From assembly GCA_019638115.1 (NCBI GenBank), contig JAHBUK010000001.1, positions 248,001 through 312,000 on the forward strand: a stretch of DNA of 64,000 nucleotides, in the 5' to 3' direction. The translations under genes and the position numbers were made by a program. The notes under the pieces are model-generated. The model ran no database searches. It saw nothing but the letters and a program-made list of their open reading frames with translations, and had not been told where the DNA came from. Each line of letters begins with the position of its first letter. The first letter of the stretch is position 1. This DNA comes from Flavobacteriales bacterium (GTDB lineage Bacteria; Bacteroidota; Bacteroidia; Flavobacteriales_F; PHOS-HE28). Shown here piece after piece: positions 53,930-62,631 of this stretch.

Positions 53930-54745
53930 TTAGTTATTAGGACGGTTCGTTCCACGGTTCCCACCTCCACGACGGTCGCCACCGCGACGATCACCGCGAT
54001 CGCCACCAGGACCACGACGCTCGCGATCACCACCGCGACGGTCGGGACGGTCGCCGCCACCCATACGGGGGCCGGTAGGTCCTCCTTTTGCCTGGCCCTG
54101 GTTGGGGCTCAGATCCTTCTTTCCATACACCTCACCGCGCATGATCCAGCACTTGATGCCGATACGGCCCATCTTGGTGTGTGCCTCGGTGATGGCGAAA
54201 TCGATGTCGGCACGCAGGGTGTGCAGGGGCACGCGGCCCTCGCGGTAGCTCTCGGTGCGGGCGATCTCGGCGCCGTTCACGCGGCCGCTCACAGTGATCT
54301 TAATGCCTTCGGCACCCATGCGCATGCTGCTGGCCACGGCCATCTTCATGGCGCGGCGGAAGCTGATGCGGCCTTCGAGCTGGCGGGCGATGCTGTCAGC
54401 CACCAGGCGGGCATCCAGTTCCGGACGCTTGATCTCGAAGATGTTGATCTGGACGTCCTTGCCGGTGAGCTTCTTGAGCTCCTCGCGCAGCTTGTCCACT
54501 TCGGCGCCGCCCTTGCCGATGATGACGCCCGGGCGGGCGGTGTTGATCGTAACGGTCACCAGTTTCAGGGTGCGCTCGATCACGATGCGTGACACGCTCG
54601 CCTTCTTCAGGCGGGCCATCAGGTACTGGCGGATCTGCTCGTCCTCAACGAGTTTCTCCGAGTAATGCTTGCCGCCATACCAGTTGCTGTCCCAGCCCTT
54701 GATGAAGCCGAGGCGGAAGCCGGTCGGATGTACTTTCTGTCCCAT
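53930..54745 (-). CDS. rpsC: Small ribosomal subunit protein S3 with Arg/Gly/Asp-rich tail
   Basis: S3 lines the mRNA entry tunnel of the 30S subunit. The 271-residue protein has [20 protein letters not shown], the KH domain with [21 protein letters not shown], and the C-terminal S3 domain ending at [10 protein letters not shown]. After about residue 217 it carries an unusually long low-complexity tail of alternating GGDR, RRGG and RGD-type words (about 50 residues). Such RG-rich tails are common in RNA-binding proteins. The start at 54745 is set by the MGQKVHP family N-terminus. Confidence 0.96.
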   Translation of the reverse strand: MGQKVHPTGFRLGFIKGWDSNWYGGKHYSEKLVEDEQIRQYLMARLKKASVSRIVIERTLKLVTVTINTARPGVIIGKGGAEVDKLREELKKLTGKDVQINIFEIKRPELDARLVADSIARQLEGRISFRRAMKMAVASSMRMGAEGIKITVSGRVNGAEIARTESYREGRVPLHTLRADIDFAITEAHTKMGRIGIKCWIMRGEVYGKKDLSPNQGQAKGGPTGPRMGGGDRPDRRGGDRERRGPGGDRGDRRGGDRRGGGNRGTNRPNN

Positions 54746-54764
54746 GGTAGTTTCTGCTCGGCTC

Positions 54765-55160
54765 TTAGTTGGCGGTATCGACGATGAGGCTGATGTGGTT
54801 GCTCCGCTTCTGGATGCGGTAAGCACGACCCTGTGGTGCGGGCAGCATGCGCTTCAGGCTGCGGCCTTCGTTCACCTGAACGCTCTTCACCACCAGGCCG
54901 GCCTCGTCGGCCTTCAGGCCTTCGTTCTTGGCCTCCCAGTTGGAGATGGCACTCATGAGCAACTTCTCCAGATCGCGGCTGCTGTGGCGGGTGCTGAAGC
55001 GCAGGATGCCCAGCGCCTTGTCCACCTTTTGACCACGGATCAGATCGGCCACCTGGCGCATGCGCTGCGGGCTGGTGGGCAGGTTGCGGAGCTGTGCCTG
55101 GGCCACGTTCTTACGGGCTTCCTTGCGCGCTTCGGCTGCGAGTTTCTTGCGGGCTCCCAT
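54765..55160 (-). CDS. rplV: Large ribosomal subunit protein L22
   Basis: L22 forms part of the exit-tunnel constriction. The 131-residue protein has [25 protein letters not shown] and the tunnel loop region around [28 protein letters not shown]. The N-terminus has an added [17 protein letters not shown] segment, basic and alanine rich. Confidence 0.97.
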   Translation of the reverse strand: MGARKKLAAEARKEARKNVAQAQLRNLPTSPQRMRQVADLIRGQKVDKALGILRFSTRHSSRDLEKLLMSAISNWEAKNEGLKADEAGLVVKSVQVNEGRSLKRMLPAPQGRAYRIQKRSNHISLIVDTAN

Positions 55161-55168
55161 GGTGCTTA

Positions 55169-55438
55169 TCAGTTCTTCTTGTTACCGGAATGACCGCGGT
55201 AGGTGCGCGTGGGGGCGAACTCCCCAAGCTTGTGGCCCACCATGTTCTCGGTCACGTACACCGGGATGAATTTGTTGCCGTTGTGCACAGCGATCGTGAG
55301 GCCCACGAACTCCGGGGAGATCGTGCTTGCCCGTGACCAGGTCTTGATCACGTTCTTCTTGCCCGTGGCCTGTGCCTCATCCACACGCTTGCTGAGCTTG
55401 TAGTGGATGAACGGCGGTTTCTTGAGTGAACGGCTCAT
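55169..55438 (-). CDS. rpsS: Small ribosomal subunit protein S19
   Basis: S19 sits in the 30S head near S13. The 89-residue protein has [15 protein letters not shown] and the signature [19 protein letters not shown], near its C-terminus. All is standard. Confidence 0.98.
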   Translation of the reverse strand: MSRSLKKPPFIHYKLSKRVDEAQATGKKNVIKTWSRASTISPEFVGLTIAVHNGNKFIPVYVTENMVGHKLGEFAPTRTYRGHSGNKKN

Positions 55439-55453
55439 GGTCTAATGCGAGGT

Positions 55454-56290
55454 TCAGGCGCCTTTGCGGGCGTTGATGCGTTCGATGATGAACTTGTTGG
55501 ACGGATTCTTCGGGCGGCGGGTCTTCTTACCCTTGGCCAGCAAGCCTTTGCGGCTGCGTGGGTGACCACCGCTTGCGCGACCTTCACCACCACCCATCGG
55601 GTGATCCACCGGGTTCATGGCCACCGCACGGGTGCGGGGACGACGACCCTGCCAGCGGCTGCGGCCGGCCTTGCCGCTCTTCTGCAGCATGTGCTCGCCA
55701 TTGCCCACGGTGCCAACGGTGGCCAGGCAGGTCACCAGTACCATGCGCACTTCGCCGCTCGGCATCTTCAGGGTGGCATACTTGCCTTCACGGGCGCTCA
55801 GTTGGGCGAAGGTGCCTGCGCTGCGGGCGAAGGAACCGCCCTTGCCAGGGTGCAGCTCCACGTTGTGCACCACGGTGCCCAGGGGGATCTCGCTCAGCGG
55901 AAGGGTGTTGCCCACCTCGGGCGGAACACCGGTGCCGCTCACCACGGTCTGGCCCACCTGCAGGCCGTTGGGGGCCAGCATGTAGCGCTTCTCGCCGTCG
56001 GCGTAGTACAGCAGGGCGATGCGTGCGCTGCGGTTCGGATCGTACTCGATCGTCTTCACCGTGGCGGGGATGCCGTGCTTGTCGCGCTTCAGGTCGATCA
56101 CCCGGTAGCGCTGCTTGTGACCACCGCCGATGTAGCGCATGGTCATCTTGCCTTGGTTGTTACGGCCACCGCTCTTGTTGGTGCCGCTGGTCAGCGCCTT
56201 CAGGGGCTCACGCGTGGTGACGCCTTCGAAGTCGGTGATCACCCGGTGACGGGTGCCGGGGGTTACCGGATTGAGTTTACGAATGCCCAT
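55454..56290 (-). CDS. rplB: Large ribosomal subunit protein L2
   Basis: L2 is essential for subunit joining and peptidyl transfer. The 278-residue protein has [41 protein letters not shown], the catalytic-region [13 protein letters not shown] with the conserved His, and [15 protein letters not shown] at its end. It lies between rplW and rpsS. Confidence 0.98.
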   Translation of the reverse strand: MGIRKLNPVTPGTRHRVITDFEGVTTREPLKALTSGTNKSGGRNNQGKMTMRYIGGGHKQRYRVIDLKRDKHGIPATVKTIEYDPNRSARIALLYYADGEKRYMLAPNGLQVGQTVVSGTGVPPEVGNTLPLSEIPLGTVVHNVELHPGKGGSFARSAGTFAQLSAREGKYATLKMPSGEVRMVLVTCLATVGTVGNGEHMLQKSGKAGRSRWQGRRPRTRAVAMNPVDHPMGGGEGRASGGHPRSRKGLLAKGKKTRRPKNPSNKFIIERINARKGA

Positions 56291-56311
56291 TGCTCTCTAA
56301 TGCTTCAGGGG

Positions 56312-56605
56312 TCAGATGCTGCTGTACAGGTCGATGGCCTCTCCGGTCTTCACCGTTACGATGGCCTTCTTGAAGCTGCTGGTGTGACCCCGCAGGATGT
56401 TGGTCTTGGTGTAGCGCGTGCGGGTCTTGCCGCGAACGATCATGGTGCGTACGCCCGTCACGGTGACGTTGTACTCCTTCTCCACGGCCTGCTTGATCTG
56501 CACCTTGTTGCTGTCCTTGGCCACTTCGAACCCGTAACGGTTCTCCTTCTCGCCTTGGGCGGTCATCTTTTCAGTGACGATCGGTCGGATGATGATCTGG
56601 CTCAT
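56312..56605 (-). CDS. rplW: Large ribosomal subunit protein L23
   Basis: L23 is at the tunnel exit, the docking site for trigger factor and SRP. The 97-residue protein has IIRPIVTEKMTAQGEKENRYGFEVAKDSNKVQIKQAVEKEYNV and VRGKTRTRYTKTNILRGHTSSFKKAIVTV, all family features. Confidence 0.98.
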   Translation of the reverse strand: MSQIIIRPIVTEKMTAQGEKENRYGFEVAKDSNKVQIKQAVEKEYNVTVTGVRTMIVRGKTRTRYTKTNILRGHTSSFKKAIVTVKTGEAIDLYSSI

Positions 56606-56608
56606 GGC

Positions 56609-57238
56609 TTACTTGGTAAGGGTGGCTTCCAGCGGTGCGATCGCGTCCTTCACGATGAGCACGCCGTTGGCGTTCATGATGTCGTAGGTGTTCACCTCGC
56701 TGGCCGTCACCACGCGGGCGCCCTGGATGTTGCGTGCGCTGAGCAGCACGTTGTCGTCCTTGGTGGGGACCACCAGCAGGCTCTTGCGGGTGCCGAGCTC
56801 GAAAGCCTTCAGCATGGCCACGAAGTCCTTGGTCTTGGGAGCGCTCATGTTCACGCCCTCCAGCACCTTGATGGAGCCGTCCTTGGCCTTGTGGGTGAGG
56901 GCGCTGCGGCGGGCCAGGTCCTTCACTTTCTTGTTCAGCTTGAAGTGGTAGTCGCGGGGACGGGGACCGAACACGCGTGCACCACCCTTGAACAGCGGGC
57001 TCTTGATGGAACCCTTGCGGGATCCGCCGGTGCCCTTCTGGCGGTGCAGCTTCTTGGTGCTGCCGCTCACTTCGCTCTTCTCCAGCGTCTTGGCCGTTCC
57101 CTGACGCTTGTTCGCCAGGTGCTGCTTCACGTCCAGCCAGATGGCATGGTCGTTCGGCTCGATGGCGAAGACCGCATCGTTCAGCTTGGCTTTTTTGCCG
57201 GTGGACTTGCCGTCCGTGCCGTAGATCTCGAGTTCCAT
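56609..57238 (-). CDS. rplD: Large ribosomal subunit protein L4
   Basis: L4 helps shape the exit tunnel and, in E. coli, autoregulates the S10 operon. The 209-residue protein has KLHRQKGTGGSRKGSIKSPLFKGGARVFGP in its extended loop, and LVVPTKDDNVLLSARNIQGARVV later. rplC lies one base upstream. Confidence 0.98.
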   Translation of the reverse strand: MELEIYGTDGKSTGKKAKLNDAVFAIEPNDHAIWLDVKQHLANKRQGTAKTLEKSEVSGSTKKLHRQKGTGGSRKGSIKSPLFKGGARVFGPRPRDYHFKLNKKVKDLARRSALTHKAKDGSIKVLEGVNMSAPKTKDFVAMLKAFELGTRKSLLVVPTKDDNVLLSARNIQGARVVTASEVNTYDIMNANGVLIVKDAIAPLEATLTK

Positions 57239-57239
57239 C

Positions 57240-57857
57240 TTACTTCCAGATGATCACGATGCTACCCTTGGCGCCGGGAACGGTGCCTTTGAGCAACAAC
57301 AGGTTCTTGCCAGCGTCCACTTTCACCACCTTGAGGTTCTCCGTGGTGATCTTGTTACCGCCCGTGCGGCCTGCCATGCGCATGCCTTTGAACACGCGGC
57401 TGGGGTACGAGCTGCCACCCAGGGAGCCGGGTGCGCGGCTGCGGTCGTGCTGGCCGTGGGTGGCCTCGCCTACACCGCTGAAGCCGTGACGCTTCACCAC
57501 ACCCTGGAAGCCCTTGCCCTTGCTGTTGCCGGTCACCGTCACGTAGCTGCCCTCCTCGAAGAGGTCAACGCCGATGGTGTCACCGAGCTTCAGCTCCTGC
57601 TCGAACTCCTTGAACTCGTGGGCCTTCACCTTGGGGGTGGTGTTGGCCTTCTTGTAGTGACCTTTCAGGGCCGCGGTGGCGTGCTTCTCGCCGCGCTCAC
57701 CGAAGGCGAGCTGAACGGCCTGGTAGCCGTCCTTCTCCTGGGTCCTGATGTGCGATACCACGTTTGGCGTGGCTTCGATCACCGTGCATGCCACCAAGCT
57801 ACCGTCCGTATCGAACAGGCTGGTCATGCCGATCTTTTTTCCGATCAATCCGCTCAT
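57240..57857 (-). CDS. rplC: Large ribosomal subunit protein L3
   Basis: L3 is one of the first proteins in 50S assembly, reaching to the peptidyl transferase centre. The 205-residue protein has [15 protein letters not shown] at its start and [48 protein letters not shown]. All family blocks are present. Confidence 0.98.
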   Translation of the reverse strand: MSGLIGKKIGMTSLFDTDGSLVACTVIEATPNVVSHIRTQEKDGYQAVQLAFGERGEKHATAALKGHYKKANTTPKVKAHEFKEFEQELKLGDTIGVDLFEEGSYVTVTGNSKGKGFQGVVKRHGFSGVGEATHGQHDRSRAPGSLGGSSYPSRVFKGMRMAGRTGGNKITTENLKVVKVDAGKNLLLLKGTVPGAKGSIVIIWK

Positions 57858-57877
57858 GGCTGTGTCGTGTTAAGCGG

Positions 57878-58183
57878 TCAGACTTTGATCTCCACGTCCA
57901 CGCCGCTGGGGAGTTCCAGCTTCATCAGGGCATCGATCGTCTTGGAGGACGAGCTGTAGATGTCCATCATGCGTTTGTAGCTGCAGAGCTGGAATTGCTC
58001 GCGGGCTTTCTTGTTCACGTGCGGAGAGCGGAGCACGGTGAAAATGCGCTTGTGGGTCGGCAGGGGAATGGGTCCACTGACCACGGCGCCCGTGCTCTTC
58101 ACCGTCTTGACGATCTTCTCGGCGCTCTTGTCGACGAGGTTGTGATCGTAGGACCGCAATTTGATGCGGATCTTCTGGGTCAT
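57878..58183 (-). CDS. rpsJ: Small ribosomal subunit protein S10 (NusE)
   Basis: S10 works in the 30S head and, as NusE, in transcription antitermination. The 101-residue protein has [50 protein letters not shown] and [11 protein letters not shown]. It follows fusA by 15 bases; no tuf gene stands between them. Confidence 0.98.
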   Translation of the reverse strand: MTQKIRIKLRSYDHNLVDKSAEKIVKTVKSTGAVVSGPIPLPTHKRIFTVLRSPHVNKKAREQFQLCSYKRMMDIYSSSSKTIDALMKLELPSGVDVEIKV

Positions 58184-58198
58184 CGCTGATGGCGTGTG

Positions 58199-60307
58199 TT
58201 AGGCTGAAACTTTTCCGCGCACCTTGGCCAGAACGGCTTCGGTCACGTTGTTCGGTGCAGGTTCGTAGTGGCTGAACTCCATGGTGCTGCTTGCGCGGCC
58301 GGAGCTCATGGTACGCAGGGAGGTCACGTAGCCGAACATCTCGCTCAAGGGAACGGTGCCCTTGATCGCCTTGGCTCCGGAACGGTCCTCCATGCCCTGG
58401 ATGGTACCGCGGCGACGGTTCAGGTCGCCCACGATGTCACCCATGTTCTCTTCGGGTGTGATCACCTCGATCTTCATGATCGGCTCCAACAGCACGGGCT
58501 TGCACTTGGGCAGGGCCGCACGGAAGGCGCTCTTCGCGCAGATCTCGAAGCTCAGTGCGTCGGAGTCCACGTTGTGGAAGCTTCCGTCGTACAGCGTCAC
58601 TTTCAGGCTCTCCATGGGGTAGCCGGCCAGCACGCCGTTCTTCAAGGATGCCTCGAAGCCTTTGGCCACGGGCTGGATGAATTCCTTCGGAATGACACCA
58701 CCCTTGATCTCGTCGATGAACTCCAGGCCGGTCTTCTCGGGATCGGTCTGGGGCTCGATGCGCACGTGGATGTCGGCGAACTTACCGCGACCACCCGTCT
58801 GCTTCTTGTACAGCTCGCGGTGTTCCACGGTGCCGCTGATGGCTTCCTTGTACTTCACCTGGGGCGCGCCCTGGTTGCACTCCACCTTGAACTCGCGCTT
58901 CATGCGGTCCACCAGGATCTCCAGGTGCAGTTCGCCCATGCCGCTGATCACGGTCTGGCCGGTCTCCTCGTCGGTGTGCACTTTGAAGGTGGGGTCCTCC
59001 TCGGCCAGCTTGGAGAGGGCGTTGCCCATCTTGTCCAGGTCGGCCTGGGTCTTGGGCTCCACGGCGATGCCGATCACCGGCTCGGGGAAGCTCATGCTTT
59101 CCAGAATGATCGGATGCTCCTCGGCACACAGGGTGTCACCGGTGCGGATGTCCTTGAAGCCTACTGCGGCTCCAATGTCACCAGCCTCGATACGCTCCAC
59201 CGGGTTCTGCTTGTTGGAGTGCATCTGGAAGATGCGGCTGATGCGCTCCTTCTTGTCGCTGCGGGTGTTGAGCACGTAGCTGCCGGCCTCCAGCACACCG
59301 CTGTATGCGCGGAAGAAGGCGAGACGGCCTACGAAGGGATCGGTGGCGATCTTGAAGGCCAGGCCTGCGAAGGGCTCGGCGGGATCGGGCTTGCGGGTCA
59401 CCTCGGCATCCGTGCGGGGGTCGATACCCACCACGGCCTCGATGTCGTTCGGGCTGGGCAGGTAGGCCATCACCGCGTCGAGCATGGTCTGCACGCCCTT
59501 GTTCTTGAAGGCGCTGCCGCACAGGATGGGCGTGATGCTCATGTTGATCGCGCTCTTGCGGATCGCGTTCATGATCTCCGCCTCGGTCAGGCTGTCGGGG
59601 TCGCTGAAGTACTTCTCCATCAAGGTGTCGTCGCTTTCAGCAACAGCCTCGATGAGCTTGCCACGCCACTCCTCCACGGTGTCCTTCAGGTCCTCGGGGA
59701 TGGGAACCTCGCTCCAGGTCATGCCCTGGTCGGCTTCGTTCCACACCATGCCGCGGTTGTTGATCAGGTCCACCACGCCTTTGAAGTCCGCCTCGGCACC
59801 GATGGGCACCTGCAGGGGGACCGGGTTGGCACCCAGACGCTCGCGGATCTGCTTCACCACGTTGAAGAAGTCGGCACCGCTGCGGTCCATCTTGTTGACG
59901 AAACCGATGCGGGGCACCTTGTACTTGTTGGCCTGGCGCCACACGGTCTCGCTCTGGGGCTCAACGCCACCCACTGCGCAGAACAGGGCCACGGCACCGT
60001 CGAGCACGCGCAGGCTGCGCTCCACCTCCACGGTGAAGTCAACGTGGCCCGGCGTATCGATCAGGTTGATCTTGTACTTGTCTCCACGGTAGTTCCAGCT
60101 GGTGGTGGTGGCAGCGCTGGTGATCGTGATACCACGCTCCTGCTCCTGCTCCATCCAGTCCATGGTGGCCGCACCGTCGTGCACCTCACCGATCTTGTGT
60201 ACCAAGCCGGTGTAGTACAGGATGCGCTCGGAAGTGGTGGTCTTCCCGGCATCGATGTGCGCCATGATGCCGATGTTGCGCGTGTATGTAAGGTCCCTTT
60301 TGGCCAT
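58199..60307 (-). CDS. fusA: Elongation factor G
   Basis: EF-G is the translocase GTPase. The 702-residue protein starts with [21 protein letters not shown] (G1), has [22 protein letters not shown] (G3), NKMDR (G4) and [10 protein letters not shown], then domains II to V with the late [19 protein letters not shown]. It is the third gene of the str part of the cluster, between rpsG and rpsJ. Confidence 0.98.
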   Translation of the reverse strand: MAKRDLTYTRNIGIMAHIDAGKTTTSERILYYTGLVHKIGEVHDGAATMDWMEQEQERGITITSAATTTSWNYRGDKYKINLIDTPGHVDFTVEVERSLRVLDGAVALFCAVGGVEPQSETVWRQANKYKVPRIGFVNKMDRSGADFFNVVKQIRERLGANPVPLQVPIGAEADFKGVVDLINNRGMVWNEADQGMTWSEVPIPEDLKDTVEEWRGKLIEAVAESDDTLMEKYFSDPDSLTEAEIMNAIRKSAINMSITPILCGSAFKNKGVQTMLDAVMAYLPSPNDIEAVVGIDPRTDAEVTRKPDPAEPFAGLAFKIATDPFVGRLAFFRAYSGVLEAGSYVLNTRSDKKERISRIFQMHSNKQNPVERIEAGDIGAAVGFKDIRTGDTLCAEEHPIILESMSFPEPVIGIAVEPKTQADLDKMGNALSKLAEEDPTFKVHTDEETGQTVISGMGELHLEILVDRMKREFKVECNQGAPQVKYKEAISGTVEHRELYKKQTGGRGKFADIHVRIEPQTDPEKTGLEFIDEIKGGVIPKEFIQPVAKGFEASLKNGVLAGYPMESLKVTLYDGSFHNVDSDALSFEICAKSAFRAALPKCKPVLLEPIMKIEVITPEENMGDIVGDLNRRRGTIQGMEDRSGAKAIKGTVPLSEMFGYVTSLRTMSSGRASSTMEFSHYEPAPNNVTEAVLAKVRGKVSA

Positions 60308-60326
60308 TGTAGTAATGCTCTATCGG

Positions 60327-60791
60327 TTAGAAGCGGAAGTGGCTGAATGCCTTGTTCGCTTCGGCCATCTTATGGACCTCTTCTTTCTTCTTGAAGGCTG
60401 CACCTTCCTCCTTGGAGGCGGCGAGCAATTCGTTGGCAAGGCGCATGGCCATGCTGCGCTCGTTGCGGTTGCGGGCGTAGCCGATCAACCACTTCATGGC
60501 CAGCATGCGCTTACGGTCATCACGCACCGCCTGGGGTATCTGGAAGTTGGCACCGCCCACACGACGGCTGCGCACCTCCACCTGGGGGGTCACGTTGGTA
60601 ACGGCCTTCCGGAAGATCTCCAGGCCGTCCTCACCGCTCTTCTCAGCCAGGATGTCGATGGCGTTGTAGAAGATGTCCAAGGACTTGGTCTTCTTACCGT
60701 CGTACATCAGGTTGTTCACGAACTTGGTCACGAGTACGTCGCCGAACTTGGGGTCGGGCAGGATCGTGTGTTTTACCGCTTTCTTGCGCAT
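60327..60791 (-). CDS. rpsG: Small ribosomal subunit protein S7
   Basis: S7 nucleates the 30S head and binds near the E site. The 154-residue protein has DPKFGDVLVTKFVNNLMYDGKK and RVGGANFQIPQAVRDDRKRMLAMKWLIGYARNRNERSM. rpsL lies 20 bases upstream and fusA 19 bases downstream. Confidence 0.98.
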   Translation of the reverse strand: MRKKAVKHTILPDPKFGDVLVTKFVNNLMYDGKKTKSLDIFYNAIDILAEKSGEDGLEIFRKAVTNVTPQVEVRSRRVGGANFQIPQAVRDDRKRMLAMKWLIGYARNRNERSMAMRLANELLAASKEEGAAFKKKEEVHKMAEANKAFSHFRF

Positions 60792-60811
60792 GGTCGTCTA
60801 AGCGTGAACGG

Positions 60812-61213
60812 TTACTTCTTCTTTTTGGCAGGGGCTTGTCCGGGCTTCGGACGCTTGGTGCCGTACTTGCTGCGACGCTGGTTGCGGCCCTCCACACCGG
60901 AGGTGTCCAGCACACCGCGCACGATGTGGTACTTCACACCGGGCAGGTCTTTCACACGACCGCCGCGCACCAGCACGATGCTGTGCTCCTGCAGGTTGTG
61001 GCCTTCACCACCGATGTAAGCGATCACCTCGTAACCGTTCACCAAGCGCACTTTGGCCACCTTGCGGAGGGCCGAGTTCGGCTTCTTGGGGGTGGTGGTG
61101 TACACTTTCGTGCACACACCACGGCGCTGAGGGCAGCTGGTCAGAGCGACCGACTTGCTCTTGTACTCAGGGTTCTCGCGACCCTTGCGGATGAGCTGTT
61201 GGATGGTTGGCAT
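60812..61213 (-). CDS. rpsL: Small ribosomal subunit protein S12
   Basis: S12 controls decoding accuracy. The 133-residue protein has the start [13 protein letters not shown] and the [13 protein letters not shown] and [13 protein letters not shown] loops, where both lysines that matter for streptomycin sensitivity are present (TPKKPNS and GRVKDLPG), the wild-type form. It is the first gene of the ribosomal cluster. A Lys-rich tail (PAKKKK) ends the protein. Confidence 0.98.
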   Translation of the reverse strand: MPTIQQLIRKGRENPEYKSKSVALTSCPQRRGVCTKVYTTTPKKPNSALRKVAKVRLVNGYEVIAYIGGEGHNLQEHSIVLVRGGRVKDLPGVKYHIVRGVLDTSGVEGRNQRRSKYGTKRPKPGQAPAKKKK

Positions 61214-61272
61214 GAGGTCCTTTCGTCTTGGCTTTCAGGCGTTTCCGCACATACCTTGGCGAAAACGGGCTG

Positions 61273-61280
61273 CGAAAGTA
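61273..61280 (-). promoter_or_regulatory. Probable -7 box of the rpsL cluster
   Basis: The minus strand reads TACTTTCG, one mismatch from TAnnTTTG, about 60 bases before the rpsL ATG. It is the best candidate for the promoter of the long ribosomal transcript. Confidence 0.4.
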
Positions 61281-61490
61281 GGCAAAAGGACTTTTCCAGC
61301 ATGCCCTGTTGATGGAAAATTTTCAGGAGACGCCTCTCCCGGCACCCCTTCACCAACGGGAAACAAGGCCGACGGAATACCCGGAATCCGCGCTGGACAA
61401 GGCCTCCAGAGCAAGGTCAGCAGGAAGCCCGCGCAGGATCGACACCTGGTGCGAAGGGCTTCTCCCCCATCACGTGACGATCGAGGTACT

Positions 61491-61498
61491 TACATTTG
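61491..61498 (+). promoter_or_regulatory. -7 box upstream of the second Fic gene
   Basis: TACATTTG is a perfect TAnnTTTG element 63 bases before the ATG at 61562. Confidence 0.55.
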
Positions 61499-61561
61499 TT
61501 CGCATCATTTGATCTGATATTGGACCTCGCAAGCGTCACATACCATTCCATCAGTCCGCGC

Positions 61562-62485
61562 ATGCTGAACCTGCTGGCCACGGTACACCAGCGCTTGGGC
61601 GAAGTGCATGCCCGCCACCTGCACCATCCCCCCCTGGCCCTGGAGCAGGCCTATCGCGTGAGCAGCGTACACGCCAACCTGGCCATTGAAGGGGGCGTGC
61701 TGGACCACCGCCCGGTGGCCGACCTTATTGCACAGCCCACGGCGGTGAGCGCTCCGGCCGAGCTGGAGGTGGTGAACACCCACCGCCTGCTGGACCTCCT
61801 CCCCACCTTGGACCCCACCCTGGCCAACGACCTCCGCCACGCCCACTCGGTACTCATGCACGGCCTTGCCTTGGATGCCGGCCACTTCCGCACCGGGCCC
61901 ATGGACGTGCTGTACGGCGACCCCGAACCCCTCCGCACCGCATCGGCCTACAACCTGCCGGCCGTGGTGCAGGAGCTGCTCCGCTATGCCGAGGAGAACG
62001 ACTTCCCGCCCCTCATCAACAGCTGCGTGCTGCATTTCGGCCTCATCTACCTGCGGCCCTTCACCGCTGGCAATGGAAGGCTGGCCCGCCTCTGGCAGCG
62101 CCGCATGCTGCAGCAGCACTGGCCGGTCTTCGCCTACCTGCCCGTGGATGCCTTCATACACCTGGCCGAACCGGCTTACAACGCCGCGCTGGAATACGCC
62201 GACCGCCGGGGCGACTGTGGCGAGTTCATCGTGTACCTGCTGGAGCGCATCGACGAGGCACTGGCCGAATTGCTGGCCGAACGCGATCCCGTGCGCGGGC
62301 AGGCGGACCGCATGTCCGTGTTCCTCGCCCAAGCCCCGGACCGCCCCTTCCGCCGCAAGGACTACTTATCCTTCTTCCCAGAACTGAGCACGGCCACGGC
62401 CACCAGAGACTTGCGGGAGGCCGTGGCAGGTGGACGGCTTGGTATGAGCGGGACCGGGAGGGCGGTGGTGTACCGGAAGGCCTGA
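61562..62485 (+). CDS. Fic-domain protein with Arg in place of the catalytic His
   Basis: The 307-residue protein has the Fic core with a degraded loop: LRPFTAGNGRLARLW, where the family has HPFx(D/E)GNGRxxR. The catalytic His is Arg165 and the metal-binding acidic residue is Ala. The later GNGR anion-binding part is intact. The inhibitory-helix motif S/TxxxE(G/N) is also off: the helix reads ANLAIEGG with Asn39 at the Ser/Thr position. It most likely lacks AMP transfer activity. A small C-terminal winged-helix-like segment follows (RKDYLSFFPELSTATATRDLREAV). The ATG at 61562 is chosen; a TTG at 61496 adds an unlikely prefix. Confidence 0.85.
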   Translation: MLNLLATVHQRLGEVHARHLHHPPLALEQAYRVSSVHANLAIEGGVLDHRPVADLIAQPTAVSAPAELEVVNTHRLLDLLPTLDPTLANDLRHAHSVLMHGLALDAGHFRTGPMDVLYGDPEPLRTASAYNLPAVVQELLRYAEENDFPPLINSCVLHFGLIYLRPFTAGNGRLARLWQRRMLQQHWPVFAYLPVDAFIHLAEPAYNAALEYADRRGDCGEFIVYLLERIDEALAELLAERDPVRGQADRMSVFLAQAPDRPFRRKDYLSFFPELSTATATRDLREAVAGGRLGMSGTGRAVVYRKA

Positions 62486-62514
62486 ATGACAATAGGCAGT
62501 AACAGTGTGCAACA

Positions 62515-62631
62515 TCATTCACGCAAAACCGCAGTGCGGAACACGGCGCCCTGCTCGTTCTGTACACGCAGCACATAACGCCCAGGAGCCAAGGGTCCCA
62601 GATCACCCAGATGGAGGATGCAAAGTAGCAC
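62515..62631 (-). pseudogene. Remnant of a T9SS type A sorting domain
   Basis: The minus strand reads ILHLGDLGPLAPGRYVLRV, then QNEQGAVFRTAVLRE and a stop at 62515. GDLxxLAPGxYxLRVQxxxGxxxRxxVL is the closing half of a T9SS type A domain. The first half and the whole passenger are missing. It begins directly after the stop of the glycosyltransferase gene in the same frame, so a T9SS cargo gene was probably truncated by the DNA that brought the glycosyltransferase. Confidence 0.75.

Noticed and set aside
55445..57253. A 602-codon open frame opposite rplB, rplW and rplD
   Set aside because: It crosses three well-identified ribosomal genes in antisense and matches no known domain.
58268..60346. 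A 692-codon open frame on the plus strand opposite fusA
   Set aside because: It is an antisense reading of a highly expressed gene with strong third-base bias; its sequence is low in plausible motifs and rich in His/Gly/Leu, as expected for a mirror frame.
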